Shown: in pieces, positions 16,056-27,348 of the stretch
Numbering within the stretch: position 1 is the stretch's first letter
How the letters are laid out: each line of letters starts with the position of its first letter
Assembly: GCF_025152575.1 (NCBI RefSeq)
Contig: NZ_CP102293.1
Coordinates: 2,852,001 to 2,916,000, forward strand
Length of the DNA stretch: 64,000 bases
Direction of reading: 5' to 3'
Source: Subdoligranulum variabile
Lineage (GTDB): Bacteria; Bacillota; Clostridia; Oscillospirales; Ruminococcaceae
The notes under the pieces: generated by a model
Database searches by the model: none
Told to the model about the DNA's origin: nothing
What the model saw: the letters and a program-made list of their open reading frames with translations, nothing else
Position numbers and translations under genes: made by a program

Positions 16056-16067
16056 GAATGCCTGAAG

Positions 16068-16101
16068 AAAGCCGCCCCGGCAGACCTGCCGGAGCGGCTT
16101 T
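16068..16101. terminator. Terminator between the aldo/keto reductase and lipoprotein genes
   Basis: AAAGCCGC-CCGGCAG and CTGCCGG-GCGGCTTT form a long stem with one bulge pair. T/A ends on both sides serve converging genes. Confidence 0.88.
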
Positions 16102-16104
16102 GTT

Positions 16105-17400
16105 TTATGTGGTGTATTCTCCTACTTCGGTGTAGTTGGGCACACCGTTCAGGAAATCTTCGGCGGAGATCAGTCCCAGATACTCGTGTTCGGTGTCAAT
16201 AGTATAGGGGGTGCCGTCGGTGCCGAGGACGGTGCGGGTATAAGGTTCGTACCGGCAATCCACCAGCAGTGTGTCGCCCAGATTCAGATAGATGTTGGGC
16301 TGGTGGCCAGAACCGTTCCAGTAGTTGTCGGGCAGATTCGGTTTCTCCCGGACTTCGCCGGTCTGCAAATTGACCATCGGGGACGGGGCGTAGAAAATCA
16401 GCCAGTCTTGCACGGTGTCCTGAATCGTGAAAGAATCCTGCAGCTGGTCGGTGGGGTACTGGTCGGTGAGCAGTTTGGCCTCGCCGGTAACAGGATTCAC
16501 CACCGAGATGGAACCAGTCTCCCGGTCCGCCTGGTAGTATTGCCCGTCCACGATGATGCTGTACATCCGGGTCAGACTGCCATCGTCGGAGGTATAAGTC
16601 TGGAACACCTTCCATTCACCGGTATAGGGATTGAAAAGCCAATGAGTGGAAGTGCCGGTGGGGGCTGCCTGCGCGTCCGCTATCAGGTCGCCGGTGGGCT
16701 CCGGGTAGGTCACATCGGACTGAGAAAAGACGAACTGGGTACCCAGCGCGCCCAAAAACTGCACATCCTGAACCGGTGCGTTTTCCAGCAGATCGGTCAC
16801 TTCGCCGCTCTCCGTATCGATGCGGAACAAGGCATCGTCTTCTCCGTACCCGGATTTATAGCCGGAGCAGTACAGATACTGTCCATCGGTGTAGGGACAA
16901 TCGGAGGCGCCGTATCCCAAGGATAAGAAGCAACTGTTGGGAATGGTGGCTGCCACCCGACGGTTCTGGCAGTTGCGGTCCAGCAATACCACAAGACTGT
17001 CCTCGGTTTCGGGGAACTGATTGTTGGTGAACGCCACCAGCGTGTCATCGTCCAGCACAAACACCCGGTCACATTCGCCCCGGCGGAAGACGGCCGGGCA
17101 ACTTTCGCTGTCGTGGGTGCAGCCTTCCACGTTGCAGGGGACCTCCGTCACATGGTTGACCAGATCAGCCACCCGGTAGCGGATGAGTTCGCCGGTTACC
17201 ATCTCGTCCATGTAATACTGTTTTTCATCACCCAGCTGCAGCGGGCGTAAGGATTGAGCATCGCCCGAGGTGGGGGTATCTGCGGCGGGAGTTTCCGCTG
17301 TGGCGGAAGTGCTGGTGGTTTCGCTTGTCTCGGATGCGGGCGCGGCGGCACAGCCTGCCAGCAGCAGGGTGACCAGTGCCAGGGAAAAAATACGTTTCAT
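16105..17400 (-). CDS. Lipoprotein with Cys/His motif, probable beta-propeller (paralogue 2)
   Basis: A 431-residue lipoprotein with lipobox LAGC (Cys 17), a Ser/Thr/Ala/Glu linker to about residue 50, and then a folded domain opening with LRPLQLGDEKQYYMDE. A compact motif CNVEGCTHDSESCP (Cys 89, 94 and 101, His 96) follows; three Cys and a His at such spacing could bind metal or form a disulphide knot. The rest has repeated DGQYLYCSG and DGQYYQADRETG type strands suggestive of propeller blades. It is the last gene of the two-component operon, 21 bases after its paralogue, and ends at a bidirectional terminator. The function is unknown. Confidence 0.82.
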   Translation of the reverse strand: MKRIFSLALVTLLLAGCAAAPASETSETTSTSATAETPAADTPTSGDAQSLRPLQLGDEKQYYMDEMVTGELIRYRVADLVNHVTEVPCNVEGCTHDSESCPAVFRRGECDRVFVLDDDTLVAFTNNQFPETEDSLVVLLDRNCQNRRVAATIPNSCFLSLGYGASDCPYTDGQYLYCSGYKSGYGEDDALFRIDTESGEVTDLLENAPVQDVQFLGALGTQFVFSQSDVTYPEPTGDLIADAQAAPTGTSTHWLFNPYTGEWKVFQTYTSDDGSLTRMYSIIVDGQYYQADRETGSISVVNPVTGEAKLLTDQYPTDQLQDSFTIQDTVQDWLIFYAPSPMVNLQTGEVREKPNLPDNYWNGSGHQPNIYLNLGDTLLVDCRYEPYTRTVLGTDGTPYTIDTEHEYLGLISAEDFLNGVPNYTEVGEYTT

Positions 17401-17421
17401 ACAAACTCCTTTATGCTGTTA

Positions 17422-18682
17422 TCAGTAGGGACCTTTGCAGACCTCGGTATAGTCGGGAATGCCGTTGAGAAAATCGTCAATGGAGATCAGCCCCAGGTAC
17501 ATCTGTTCGGTCTGGGTGGTAAACGGCGCGCCGTCTTCGGCGATGTCGGTCCGGGTGTAGGGCTCATACCGGCAGTCCACCAGCAGACGGTCTTTCAGCT
17601 GCAGAAAAATCTGTGGCTGGTGACCGTACCCGTTCCAGAGGTTTTCCGGCAGGTCGATCCGTTGACGGACCTCGCCGGTCTCGGCATTGACGATGATGGG
17701 CTGATTGTAGAAGATCAGCCAGCCGTTGAGGTTGGCCTCGATCAGATAGTCGGCCGAATGATCGTCACGATCAGCAGTGGGGAGCTGGTCGGTGATCAGG
17801 TGCTCCTCGCCGGTGTCAGGGTCCACCGTGCTGAGGGTCCCGGCGGCGCGGTCAACGGTGTAATACTGCCCGTCCACTACGCTGGCATCCAGCAAATCGA
17901 GATTGCACTCGTCGGAGGAGTAGCTTTTCAGCACGCGGGTCTCACAGGTGTCCGCGTTCAGCAGTACGTGGCTTTTGGTGCCGGTGGTTTCCGGCCAGCC
18001 GTCGGTGGCAACGTCTGCAGACGGGTCGGGATAGGTGAGATCTTCCTGCTGCAGGACAAAATCGCGGCCAACGACCCCCATCATGAACTGGGAATCCGAA
18101 AAGCGCTCCGTCAGATTGGTGATGCTGCCATCGGACAGGCTGATGCGATAGATATTATAGACGTTGTTTTCGCTTCCGGCGCAGTATAGAAAATCATCGT
18201 CGGTATAAATTTGGGTTGCATCCCAGAAAAGATTGATTCCATCCAGGTCCGTCAGGACCCGGCGGTTCTGGCAGTCACGGTCCATCAGCAGGACTTTGCT
18301 GTGGTAAGAAAGAGACACACTCCCGTCCGGAGAAGAATCCACTGCCCCGATTTGAGAAAAATCTGATTTTACGGAGATCACCACCAGCGTGGTGTCGTTC
18401 AGGACGAGGGGGTGGTAGGCAGGGACATCGGTGCTGACAGCGGGGCAGCTTTCGCTGTTGTGGGCACAGCTCTCTACATCGCAGGGGATTGTGTCTTCGC
18501 CGGACTGCAGATCCACTACATGGTACAGGGTCATGGTGCTGTCATGGAAAGATTCCTGGGTATAGTACTGCTTTTCGTCGCCGTTCTGCAGCCGCCGCAG
18601 GGGCGTCCCGCTTTCGGCAGCCGGTTCTGCCGCAGCCCACCAGCAGCAAGGTTGTCAGCAACACAGAACAAATTCGTTTCAT
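17422..18682 (-). pseudogene. Frameshifted Cys/His-motif lipoprotein gene (paralogue 1)
   Basis: A strong start lies at 18682 behind GGAGG and encodes the signal peptide MKRICSVLLTTLLLVGC, after which this frame runs into a stop. The rest of the protein continues in the next frame from about 18630: LRRLQNGDEKQYY, then CDVESCAHNSESCP, collinear with the downstream paralogue to the end. One extra G in the GCGGCAG stretch (about 18629-18633) explains the break; removing it would restore LVGCAEPAAES. About 370 residues from an internal ATG at 18534 remain open but would lack a signal peptide. It could be a real lesion, phase variation, or a sequencing error. Confidence 0.75.
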
Positions 18683-18710
18683 CCAAACATCCTCCCTTTA
18701 TACTATATAA

Positions 18711-19409
18711 TCACAATCCGGCATAGGCATAAGGCGCCATGGAGGTGACGCTCATGCTGAAGTACCCGCGGTCTATGTTGGCTACCAGATACAGCTGGGC
18801 GTCGGCACTGTAATAGGGAGCAGGGGCTCCATAGCCCAACGGCTCGGCGTCCTCCCAGTCAGTAAAGCTGTCCAGCCCCAGCATGGTGCAGTAAGCCGCG
18901 GCAACATCGGCAGGAACAAACCCATCCTGCAGGCCAAGATCTCCGTTCACCGCTGTCAGCGTTCCGTATTGGCTGACGGTCAGGGTGAGGTTGCGGCTGT
19001 TCTCGTCACTGAAATAGTAGGAAATTTGGTTGCTTTCCAGATCACTCGACAGGCACTGTGTGGCCTGGGTGACCAATTCGTCAGCTGCATTCAAAAAGGA
19101 TTCGGGCAGCACACCGGCGGTGCGTAAAGCAGCCAGATAAGGTTGTACCTCTTGCCGTGCTGTGACGGATTCGGTGGGCTGCACATAGGGGAGAGCCTCC
19201 GTCGGCTGTTGCCGCCAAAAGTACAATTCCCGCGCTACGGCGTTTTCCCGCCCGGCAGCACTCAGAAAGTCGCTGGCCGGGTCGGCACGCCAACAGGAAG
19301 CATCCAGCTGGCGGTCTCGCGCGGCAAACCACAAGAAGGGAAGCGCTGTACACAAAATTACCAGCAGGACAGTACCCAGCAGGGGAACCCATCGTTCACG
19401 CAGTTTCAT
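18711..19409 (-). CDS. Membrane-anchored protein of unknown function in a two-component operon
   Basis: A 232-residue protein with one N-terminal membrane segment (about residues 8-28, VPLLGTVLLVILCTALPFLW) and an extracytoplasmic remainder; no recognised domain. The segment GLQDGFVPADVAAAYCTMLGLD and a C-terminal strand-rich part give no family call. The start at 19409 overlaps the end of the histidine kinase gene by 14 bases, indicating coupled translation and a role linked to that kinase, such as a signal-binding partner. It is followed after 28 bases by the frameshifted lipoprotein gene. Confidence 0.75.
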   Translation of the reverse strand: MKLRERWVPLLGTVLLVILCTALPFLWFAARDRQLDASCWRADPASDFLSAAGRENAVARELYFWRQQPTEALPYVQPTESVTARQEVQPYLAALRTAGVLPESFLNAADELVTQATQCLSSDLESNQISYYFSDENSRNLTLTVSQYGTLTAVNGDLGLQDGFVPADVAAAYCTMLGLDSFTDWEDAEPLGYGAPAPYYSADAQLYLVANIDRGYFSMSVTSMAPYAYAGL

Positions 19410-20811
19410 TCTTAGCCTCCTTCGCTTTGTGCAATGTGAAAGTCGCCGCGGTCCCGGTTCCCGGGACACTCTCAAAGGAGAGGCGGGTGTCGTGCAGAAG
19501 GGCGATGCGTTCGCATAAAGCCAGCCCCATACCACTGCCTCCCTGCTGCCGTGCACGGGATTTGTCCACCATATAAAAAGGTTCGGTGATGCGGGGGAGA
19601 TCTTCGGCGGGAATGCCGCAGCCGGTGTCCCGCAAGGTGAGGGTGACGGCTTCGTTCTGCTCGGAAACTTCCAACGTGATTTTTCCGTCGGGCGGGGTGG
19701 CATGGCGGGCGTTCTGTACCAGGTTGTACAGCAGGTCGCACAGCAGTTCCGGCTGCGCCAGTACGGTGAGCTTGCAGGCAGGCAGTTCCAGCGGCGGTTT
19801 TCCGGCGGGGAGTGCCCGGGTCAGCTGGCGGAATACGGTGTCCAGTCGGACGGGTTCCAGGGCAGGCGGCTCGCTGTCATTGAGCCGCATCAGCTCCATC
19901 AGGCGACCGCTCAGTGCTTCCAGCCGCTTGCTCTCATGGTAGATGAAATCGGCGGCCTTTTGCCGCGTGGCGGGTGGCACCTCGGTGCCGCGCAGCAGAT
20001 CGGCATAGCCCAGCATGCTGGTCATGGGGGTCTTCAGTTCGTGGGTAAAGGCGGCAATGAAATCTTCCCGTTCCTGCAGATGGGTCTGCAGGGCGTTGAC
20101 TTTGTCTTCCACGGCGGCGGCCATCTCGTCAAAGCTGCGGCTCAGCCCGGCAATTTCATCGGATCCGGGCAGGGTGGTACGCCGGTCGTAGGCGCCGGCG
20201 GCGATCTCCCGGCTGGCGGTATTCAGCTGCTCCAGGGGGCGGACCATTCGGCGGCAGAGCAGCAAGGCCAGTACAGCGGCGATCGCCAGAGCCAGCGTCT
20301 GCCCCAATACGGCATCCCGCAGCCGCAGTGCCCGGTCGGCAAACAGGCTGCCAAGACTCTGGGCGCTCACAAAGGTCAGGCATTGCTCCGGGCAGACGAT
20401 AAGACCGCTGCTGATCAGGTAGCGTGTGCCGTCTGTCCCGGTGGCTACATGGCTTTCCAGCGCTTCGCTGCCCGGAACATTCTGGGTCAACTCGCTCTGG
20501 GCCAGTGTGGCGGGCATGGTGGACGCCAGCGACCGGCCGCTTTCGTCGTAGACGGCCAGCAGCCCGCTGCTGCCCTGCCGGGCCAGGCCGCCCAGGTAAC
20601 TCCAGGCCCGGACGCTCAGCGGCGTTTGGGCATCGGTGCGCAGCCCGCTTTGGAAGGCCATCGATTCCCGCTGCCATTCCTCCTGTGCGGTCTGCCGGAT
20701 GTCCTCCAGGGCGCGGTCAAACTGGCGTTCCTGCGTCCAGACGGTGCTCAGGCTCAGCACGATGGCCAGCACACCCAACAGTGCCAGCGTCAGTTTGTGG
20801 CCGAATTTCAT
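19396..20811 (-). CDS. Sensor histidine kinase
   Basis: A 471-residue membrane kinase: TM1 at about residues 7-24, an extracytoplasmic sensor of about 140 residues, TM2 at about 170-186, a HAMP domain, then the H-box FTHELKTPMTSMLGYADLL with phospho-accepting His 257. The catalytic domain has N-box LLYNLVQNARHA, G1 DTGCGIP, F-box EPFYMV and G2 GGSGMGLALC. The sensor contains a Cys pair in VCPEQC. The start at 20811 overlaps the stop of the response regulator (ATGA) and has AAGGAGGAAA upstream. Its partner is the adjacent regulator; the signal is unknown but the downstream lipoproteins suggest an envelope or extracellular cue. Confidence 0.95.
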   Translation of the reverse strand: MKFGHKLTLALLGVLAIVLSLSTVWTQERQFDRALEDIRQTAQEEWQRESMAFQSGLRTDAQTPLSVRAWSYLGGLARQGSSGLLAVYDESGRSLASTMPATLAQSELTQNVPGSEALESHVATGTDGTRYLISSGLIVCPEQCLTFVSAQSLGSLFADRALRLRDAVLGQTLALAIAAVLALLLCRRMVRPLEQLNTASREIAAGAYDRRTTLPGSDEIAGLSRSFDEMAAAVEDKVNALQTHLQEREDFIAAFTHELKTPMTSMLGYADLLRGTEVPPATRQKAADFIYHESKRLEALSGRLMELMRLNDSEPPALEPVRLDTVFRQLTRALPAGKPPLELPACKLTVLAQPELLCDLLYNLVQNARHATPPDGKITLEVSEQNEAVTLTLRDTGCGIPAEDLPRITEPFYMVDKSRARQQGGSGMGLALCERIALLHDTRLSFESVPGTGTAATFTLHKAKEAKNETA

Positions 20812-21476
20812 GGCGTATTTTCCTCCTTTTCCAGGCGATAGCCCACACGGAACACCGTGCAGATCTCGCTTTTCCAGCCCAGCTTTTTGCGCAGCCGGGT
20901 GATGCAAAGATCCAGGGGACGGGTGTCAAAAGTGTCGTCGTCGCCCCACAGCCGTTCATAAAGAACTTCCCGGTAGAGTGTCATGCCGCGGTTGCGCATC
21001 AGCAGTTCCAGCAGCTCGAACTCCCGCGGGGACAGATGAACCGGTCTGCCATTCTGCAGGACGGTGCGGCCTGCGGGATCCAGATCAACGCCGAAGGCGT
21101 GCAGGATCACGTTGGCGCGGCTGGTGCGCCGGAGCACGCTTTCCACCCGGGCCACCAGTTCCAGCGGTTCAAAAGGTTTGGTCAGATAATCGTCGGCACC
21201 TTCGTGCAGACCGCGCACCCGGTCTTTCAGGGAGGTTTTGGCCGTGACAAAAATAACCGGCGTGCCCACACTGCGAAGATACCCAAGCAATTCATAACCG
21301 TCTACCTTGGGCAGCATAATATCCAGAATGGCCAGTTCGTAATCGTGGTCGGCAATCCGATCAGCGGCGGTCTCGCCGTCGTTGACCTGCTCACAGGTGT
21401 ACCCGGCTCCGGTCAAGGTCAGTTCGATCAGGTCGGCGATGGGGCGTTCATCTTCTACGATCAGAATGGGGCGCAT
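20808..21476 (-). CDS. OmpR/PhoB-family response regulator
   Basis: A 222-residue two-domain regulator. The receiver has acidic residues Glu 8 and Asp 9, phospho-acceptor Asp 52 in LAILDIMLP, Thr 78 and Lys 100 in LTKPFEP. The C-terminal winged helix has the recognition region LCITRLRKKLGW and the wing RVGYRLE. It is the first gene of the operon, with a promoter 34 bases upstream of the start; GGAGGAATT precedes the start at 21476. It presumably regulates its own operon, including the membrane protein and lipoproteins. Confidence 0.95.
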   Translation of the reverse strand: MRPILIVEDERPIADLIELTLTGAGYTCEQVNDGETAADRIADHDYELAILDIMLPKVDGYELLGYLRSVGTPVIFVTAKTSLKDRVRGLHEGADDYLTKPFEPLELVARVESVLRRTSRANVILHAFGVDLDPAGRTVLQNGRPVHLSPREFELLELLMRNRGMTLYREVLYERLWGDDDTFDTRPLDLCITRLRKKLGWKSEICTVFRVGYRLEKEENTP

Positions 21477-21509
21477 AGGGGAATTCCTCCTTCGAAGTAC
21501 TCTCAGTCT

Positions 21510-21538
21510 ACTGTACACTTCTTTCCGACTTCTATCAA
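21510..21538 (-). promoter_or_regulatory. Promoter of the two-component operon
   Basis: Leftward TTGATA (21533-21538) and TACAGT (21510-21515) with a 17-base spacer. Confidence 0.75.
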
Positions 21539-21584
21539 CCGGCAAAAAAGCCGGGGCATTCACAAAATGTTTTCAATTTTCCTA

Positions 21585-21612
21585 TTGACACACCGTATGG
21601 TTGTGGTACAAT
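21585..21612 (+). promoter_or_regulatory. Promoter of clpB
   Basis: Perfect TTGACA (21585-21590), 16-base spacer, TACAAT (21607-21612), immediately followed by a CIRCE element. Confidence 0.85.
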
Positions 21613-21613
21613 A

Positions 21614-21640
21614 TTAGCAGTCGGATGCATAGAGTGCTAA
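21614..21640 (+). promoter_or_regulatory. CIRCE operator (HrcA binding site)
   Basis: TTAGCAGTC, nine bases, GAGTGCTAA. It matches the consensus TTAGCACTC-N9-GAGTGCTAA with a single mismatch in the left arm, and lies on the transcription start region of clpB. Confidence 0.92.
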
Positions 21641-21762
21641 TTCAAACAAAACGGTGCCTATACCGCGCCGCCATAGAGGTAGACGGGAAAAGAAAGCACT
21701 CGATGGCCTCCGTTGCTAATAGATGAATTTGCGTGTATCTGCACGGTAAGGAGGTACGCACT

Positions 21763-24375
<2,613 letters not shown>

Positions 24376-24391
24376 TATCCGTATACCCTTC

Positions 24392-24431
24392 TGCATCTGG
24401 CAAAGCGTTACGCTTTGCCAGATGCATTTTT
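24392..24431 (+). terminator. Terminator of clpB
   Basis: TGCATCTGGCAAAGCG and its perfect complement close a TTA loop, followed by five T. Confidence 0.94.
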
Positions 24432-24472
24432 GTTTGTCAAAATGGGGTATTTGCTTTTGGCAGTTCTGCCCA

Positions 24473-24502
24473 TTGACGCTCTTTTGCAGGAACCTGTACA
24501 AT
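24473..24502 (+). promoter_or_regulatory. Promoter of the lipoprotein gene
   Basis: TTGACG (24473-24478), 18-base spacer, TACAAT (24497-24502), 30 bases before the start codon. Confidence 0.75.
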
Positions 24503-24532
24503 GAAATCAGACAGCAAAGGGGGGCGAAGAAG

Positions 24533-25687
24533 ATGAAACGGAGTTTCTACCGGCAGGTGGCGTTGGCGCTGGCTGGGGTGATGCTGATTGCCTTGACAGG
24601 CTGTCAGAGGGATCCGGCTTCTGCAGCGCATACGGAAGAAATTTCCACTGAAACAGCAGAAAGCGCGGCACCCGAGCAGACGCCGGAGGCGGCAGAAAAC
24701 GAGAGCGCCGTCGAGCAGACCTCTGAACCGTCGCTGCCGGACCCGGAAGGCGCCGCTGTTTTCACCTATGAACAGTGCGAGGATGCGGCGCTGCGGGCCC
24801 AGCAGTACTGGTATGCCGATATGACCACCGGTCCGGCATCCTATCGCTACGCCCTGGTGGACAGTGTGGCTGCGTCGGTGGTGCCCTACGAAACTTGTAT
24901 ATACAATGACCAATTGTTGACAATGATGTCTTATGGAGAGGTGGGGGAACGGGCACTGGATCGTGTTTATGCCGGAACCGATCTTCTGGTGGAGGTCTAC
25001 TTTTATGTGGAATATGAACCGGAAACTTACTATCAGGGGCCTCAATACGGGGACGGCCTGACCGCAGTGTATATTCTGGTGCCTGCAGACACCACGCAGC
25101 CCTGTGAGATAATCAGCGGTTGGCATAATGCTCAGAATGGTGAAAAAATGCCCCGACCGGGGCAGACGATGATGGCGGAAGGTCTGACAATTTACCAGTC
25201 CCGTATGGTGCTGCATCAGTGTCAGGCCATGGCCGCTGCAGGGCTGCGGGAATTTACCTCACCTGCCGACTGGACCGAGGAGGAACTCTATCGCTATCTG
25301 TATTACCGGGGCCAGGATTTTGGCATCGAGGAGGATACCTGGCAGAATGCAAGGAGAGCGATAACAGAGGGAAACCGGATTCTGACCATCGACTTTACCG
25401 CAGAGGATGATTGGAGCGGCAACCAGCGGTTTCTGTCGGCAGAGTGGCCGGGCTTTGCCGCGAAAAATATCGAAGCTTATACGTCCGGATTGGACAGTGG
25501 TTCGGTGCCGGGGTATCAGGGACAGAACACCGGCTGGCAGTTCGGATGGGATGGCGATACGCTGGTAGCCAAACTCAGCAGCGAAGCCGGATACACTGCG
25601 CAGGAATATCGCTTCCAGACTTGTGAAGGCTTTTCCCCCTGGAATGGACGCACGTTCTGCGTAGAGGGCAAACCGTTGGACGGATGA
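24533..25687 (+). CDS. Lipoprotein of unknown function
   Basis: A 384-residue secreted lipoprotein: basic start MKRSFYRQ, hydrophobic core, lipobox LTGC (Cys 24), and a Glu/Ala/Thr-rich linker to about residue 67. The folded domain has two Cys in single positions (YETCIYN and FQTCEGF) and many Tyr/Trp, but no motif I recognise. The start is supported by a strong promoter and by AAAGGGGGGC upstream. It stands alone between clpB and tRNA-Leu. It shares the linker style of other lipoproteins in the window but no obvious domain. Confidence 0.8.
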   Translation: MKRSFYRQVALALAGVMLIALTGCQRDPASAAHTEEISTETAESAAPEQTPEAAENESAVEQTSEPSLPDPEGAAVFTYEQCEDAALRAQQYWYADMTTGPASYRYALVDSVAASVVPYETCIYNDQLLTMMSYGEVGERALDRVYAGTDLLVEVYFYVEYEPETYYQGPQYGDGLTAVYILVPADTTQPCEIISGWHNAQNGEKMPRPGQTMMAEGLTIYQSRMVLHQCQAMAAAGLREFTSPADWTEEELYRYLYYRGQDFGIEEDTWQNARRAITEGNRILTIDFTAEDDWSGNQRFLSAEWPGFAAKNIEAYTSGLDSGSVPGYQGQNTGWQFGWDGDTLVAKLSSEAGYTAQEYRFQTCEGFSPWNGRTFCVEGKPLDG

Positions 25688-25735
25688 CTTGTCGGTGCTC
25701 CGGAAGAGCTGCTGGAAAAACCTGCAAAAAAGGGC

Positions 25736-25765
25736 TTGACTTATCTGTCAGCTTTGTGCTAAAAT
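25736..25765 (+). promoter_or_regulatory. Promoter of tRNA-Leu
   Basis: TTGACT (25736-25741), 18-base spacer, TAAAAT (25760-25765), 22 bases before the tRNA. Confidence 0.75.
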
Positions 25766-25787
25766 ATCCCTTGCAGTTAAGCTGTGA

Positions 25788-25871
25788 GCGGAAGTGCTGG
25801 AATCGGCAGACAGGCACGTTTGAGGTGCGTGTGTCCATGACGTGTGGGTTCAAGTCCCATCTTCCGCACCA
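25788..25871 (+). tRNA. tRNA-Leu (anticodon GAG)
   Basis: An 84-base class II tRNA. The acceptor GCGGAAG pairs with CTTCCGC, the anticodon stem CACGT/GCGTG closes the loop TTGAGGT, a long variable arm follows, and the T arm is GTGGG-TTCAAGT-CCCAT. CCA is encoded. It reads CTC and CTT codons. Confidence 0.93.
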
Positions 25872-25872
25872 A

Positions 25873-25908
25873 CAAAAAGCGATGTAACCAGGGTTACATC
25901 GCTTTTTG
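25873..25908 (+). terminator. Terminator of tRNA-Leu
   Basis: CAAAAAGCGATGTAACC and its complement close an AG loop and end in a T run. Confidence 0.94.
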
Positions 25909-25935
25909 TTTTAGTTTTATATGAACAGACAAAGG

Positions 25936-25970
25936 AAACCCGCGGTACGAGTGACTCGCACCGCGGGTTT
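25936..25970 (-). terminator. Terminator of the Wzy-like membrane protein gene
   Basis: AAACCCGCGGT pairs perfectly with ACCGCGGGTTT around a 13-base loop. On the minus strand it follows the stop codon by two bases; the T tract is short. Confidence 0.75.
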
Positions 25971-25971
25971 G

Positions 25972-27171
25972 CTATCTCTGTCGGGTTCGCCGGCAAAGGA
26001 CCGGCAGTGGCTCTTCGGAAGATTTCCCGGAGCCTGTAAAGAATACGCAGGGGGCCAACAGGAGGAAGGGGTCTGCTGAGAGCAAAAACGGTTTGTTTTC
26101 CATGAACAGATAGAGTGTCAATGCCACCAGGCAGAGAATCTCAGTGGCATGACGATGCTTGGCCAACCGCCACAGGAGCAGCAGGAAGAAAACCGCGATC
26201 AGAATCGCACCGAGGTAGCCCTTGTTCATGGGAATTGCCAGGAAGGTGTTGTCGATGGCACTGTGTTCGTCGCCGTCTGTGGGCAAACCGCCCAGCCAGG
26301 AAAGTTTGGAGCCCCAGAACACATTGTGCCAGATCTCGAACCGGCCGGAGAGAAAAATGCTCAGCAAAAGCAGTGCCATCCGCTCGTAGGGCCATTCGGG
26401 GTTGTACACATATCCGGCATAATGGCTGAAGGCGGCCAGCACCACCGGCAGGGCCAGAACCAGGGTATACCAGATCCGGTTATCGAAGAGGCGGGGCACA
26501 AACCGCTGCACTGCAAAGAGCACCAGCAGGGCAGCCATGGCGCCGGCAGCGCCGCGGCTGCCGGGCACCTTGTAGGTGAATACAAACAGGGCAGCCAATC
26601 CGGCCCAGTCGAACCAGCGCAGCCGGTCGTGCCGCAGCCAGGCCCAGGCGAAGAAGACGCCCACCAGACGGGCACCGAAACCATTGTAATGACCGTAACC
26701 AAAATCCCAGTTGCGGCAGTAAAAATTGTAGGGCATCAGCGGCGTGGCAAAATGCAGCAGTTGTACAAACACAAGCCCTGCGGCTGCCGCAACCAGATAG
26801 GTCCGCAGGGCGCCGCGCAGATCGATATCCTTGGCGCCGAGCCCCACCAGAGCGGCCAGGAAAAACCAGACGTCGTCACCGTGCCAGGCAGCAAACGCCG
26901 TGTAGAGCAGAACCAGTCCTGCCAGAATCGGCTGCCACCGATGTTCGTAGTCGGTGAGCAGAACAACTTTGGCGCCCAGCAGCAGGACGGCACCGCCGGT
27001 CAGGGCAAGGCGTGCCAGATGGCTGAGAGCGGGCAGCGTAGCCTGAATATTGGAACTGAACACCTCGGACAGAATCAGGAGCAGAACCAGGGCTGCACAG
27101 AAAATGCGCTGCGCCCAAGCCTGCCGCCGAGTCTGTCCCGGGTCCAAGAACTTGCAATGGTGCAATAGCAT
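25972..27171 (-). CDS. Polytopic membrane protein, O-antigen ligase/polymerase (Wzy)-like
   Basis: A 399-residue protein with about ten hydrophobic segments. A large loop contains YNFYCRNWDFGYGHYNGFG and another loop near the C-terminus contains DNTFLAIPMNKGYLGA, resembling the periplasmic loops of Wzy/WaaL-type glycan polymerases; the call rests on this pattern and topology only. The start at 27171 follows AAAGGA. The gene is alone, without glycosyltransferases around it, which is unusual for a polysaccharide polymerase. Alternatives are another type of exported-glycan or lipid-linked sugar enzyme. Confidence 0.5.
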   Translation of the reverse strand: MLLHHCKFLDPGQTRRQAWAQRIFCAALVLLLILSEVFSSNIQATLPALSHLARLALTGGAVLLLGAKVVLLTDYEHRWQPILAGLVLLYTAFAAWHGDDVWFFLAALVGLGAKDIDLRGALRTYLVAAAAGLVFVQLLHFATPLMPYNFYCRNWDFGYGHYNGFGARLVGVFFAWAWLRHDRLRWFDWAGLAALFVFTYKVPGSRGAAGAMAALLVLFAVQRFVPRLFDNRIWYTLVLALPVVLAAFSHYAGYVYNPEWPYERMALLLLSIFLSGRFEIWHNVFWGSKLSWLGGLPTDGDEHSAIDNTFLAIPMNKGYLGAILIAVFFLLLLWRLAKHRHATEILCLVALTLYLFMENKPFLLSADPFLLLAPCVFFTGSGKSSEEPLPVLCRRTRQR

Positions 27172-27201
27172 AGGGAAAAATCCTTTCGTTGGAATGGGCC
27201 T

Positions 27202-27229
27202 ATTATACCATAAAATCAGCGCGCCGCAA
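27202..27229 (-). promoter_or_regulatory. Promoter of the Wzy-like gene
   Basis: Leftward perfect TATAAT (27202-27207) with TTGCGG (27224-27229) 16 bases upstream. Confidence 0.65.
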
Positions 27230-27327
27230 ACTCCCTGCGCTGCGCGGTTAGAACCGTGAAAAATGAAGTCGTACTTTTCGGAATGGCTTTGGTGCAAATT
27301 CAACAACTTTCGCGGTTCCCGTGCAAG

Positions 27328-27348
27328 AAAGATTTTCGTGAAATCTTT
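27328..27348. repeat. AT-rich dyad abutting the guaB promoter
   Basis: AAAGATTT, five bases, AAATCTTT. The right arm touches the -35 element of the guaB promoter. It could be an operator; no regulator is identifiable. Confidence 0.5.
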
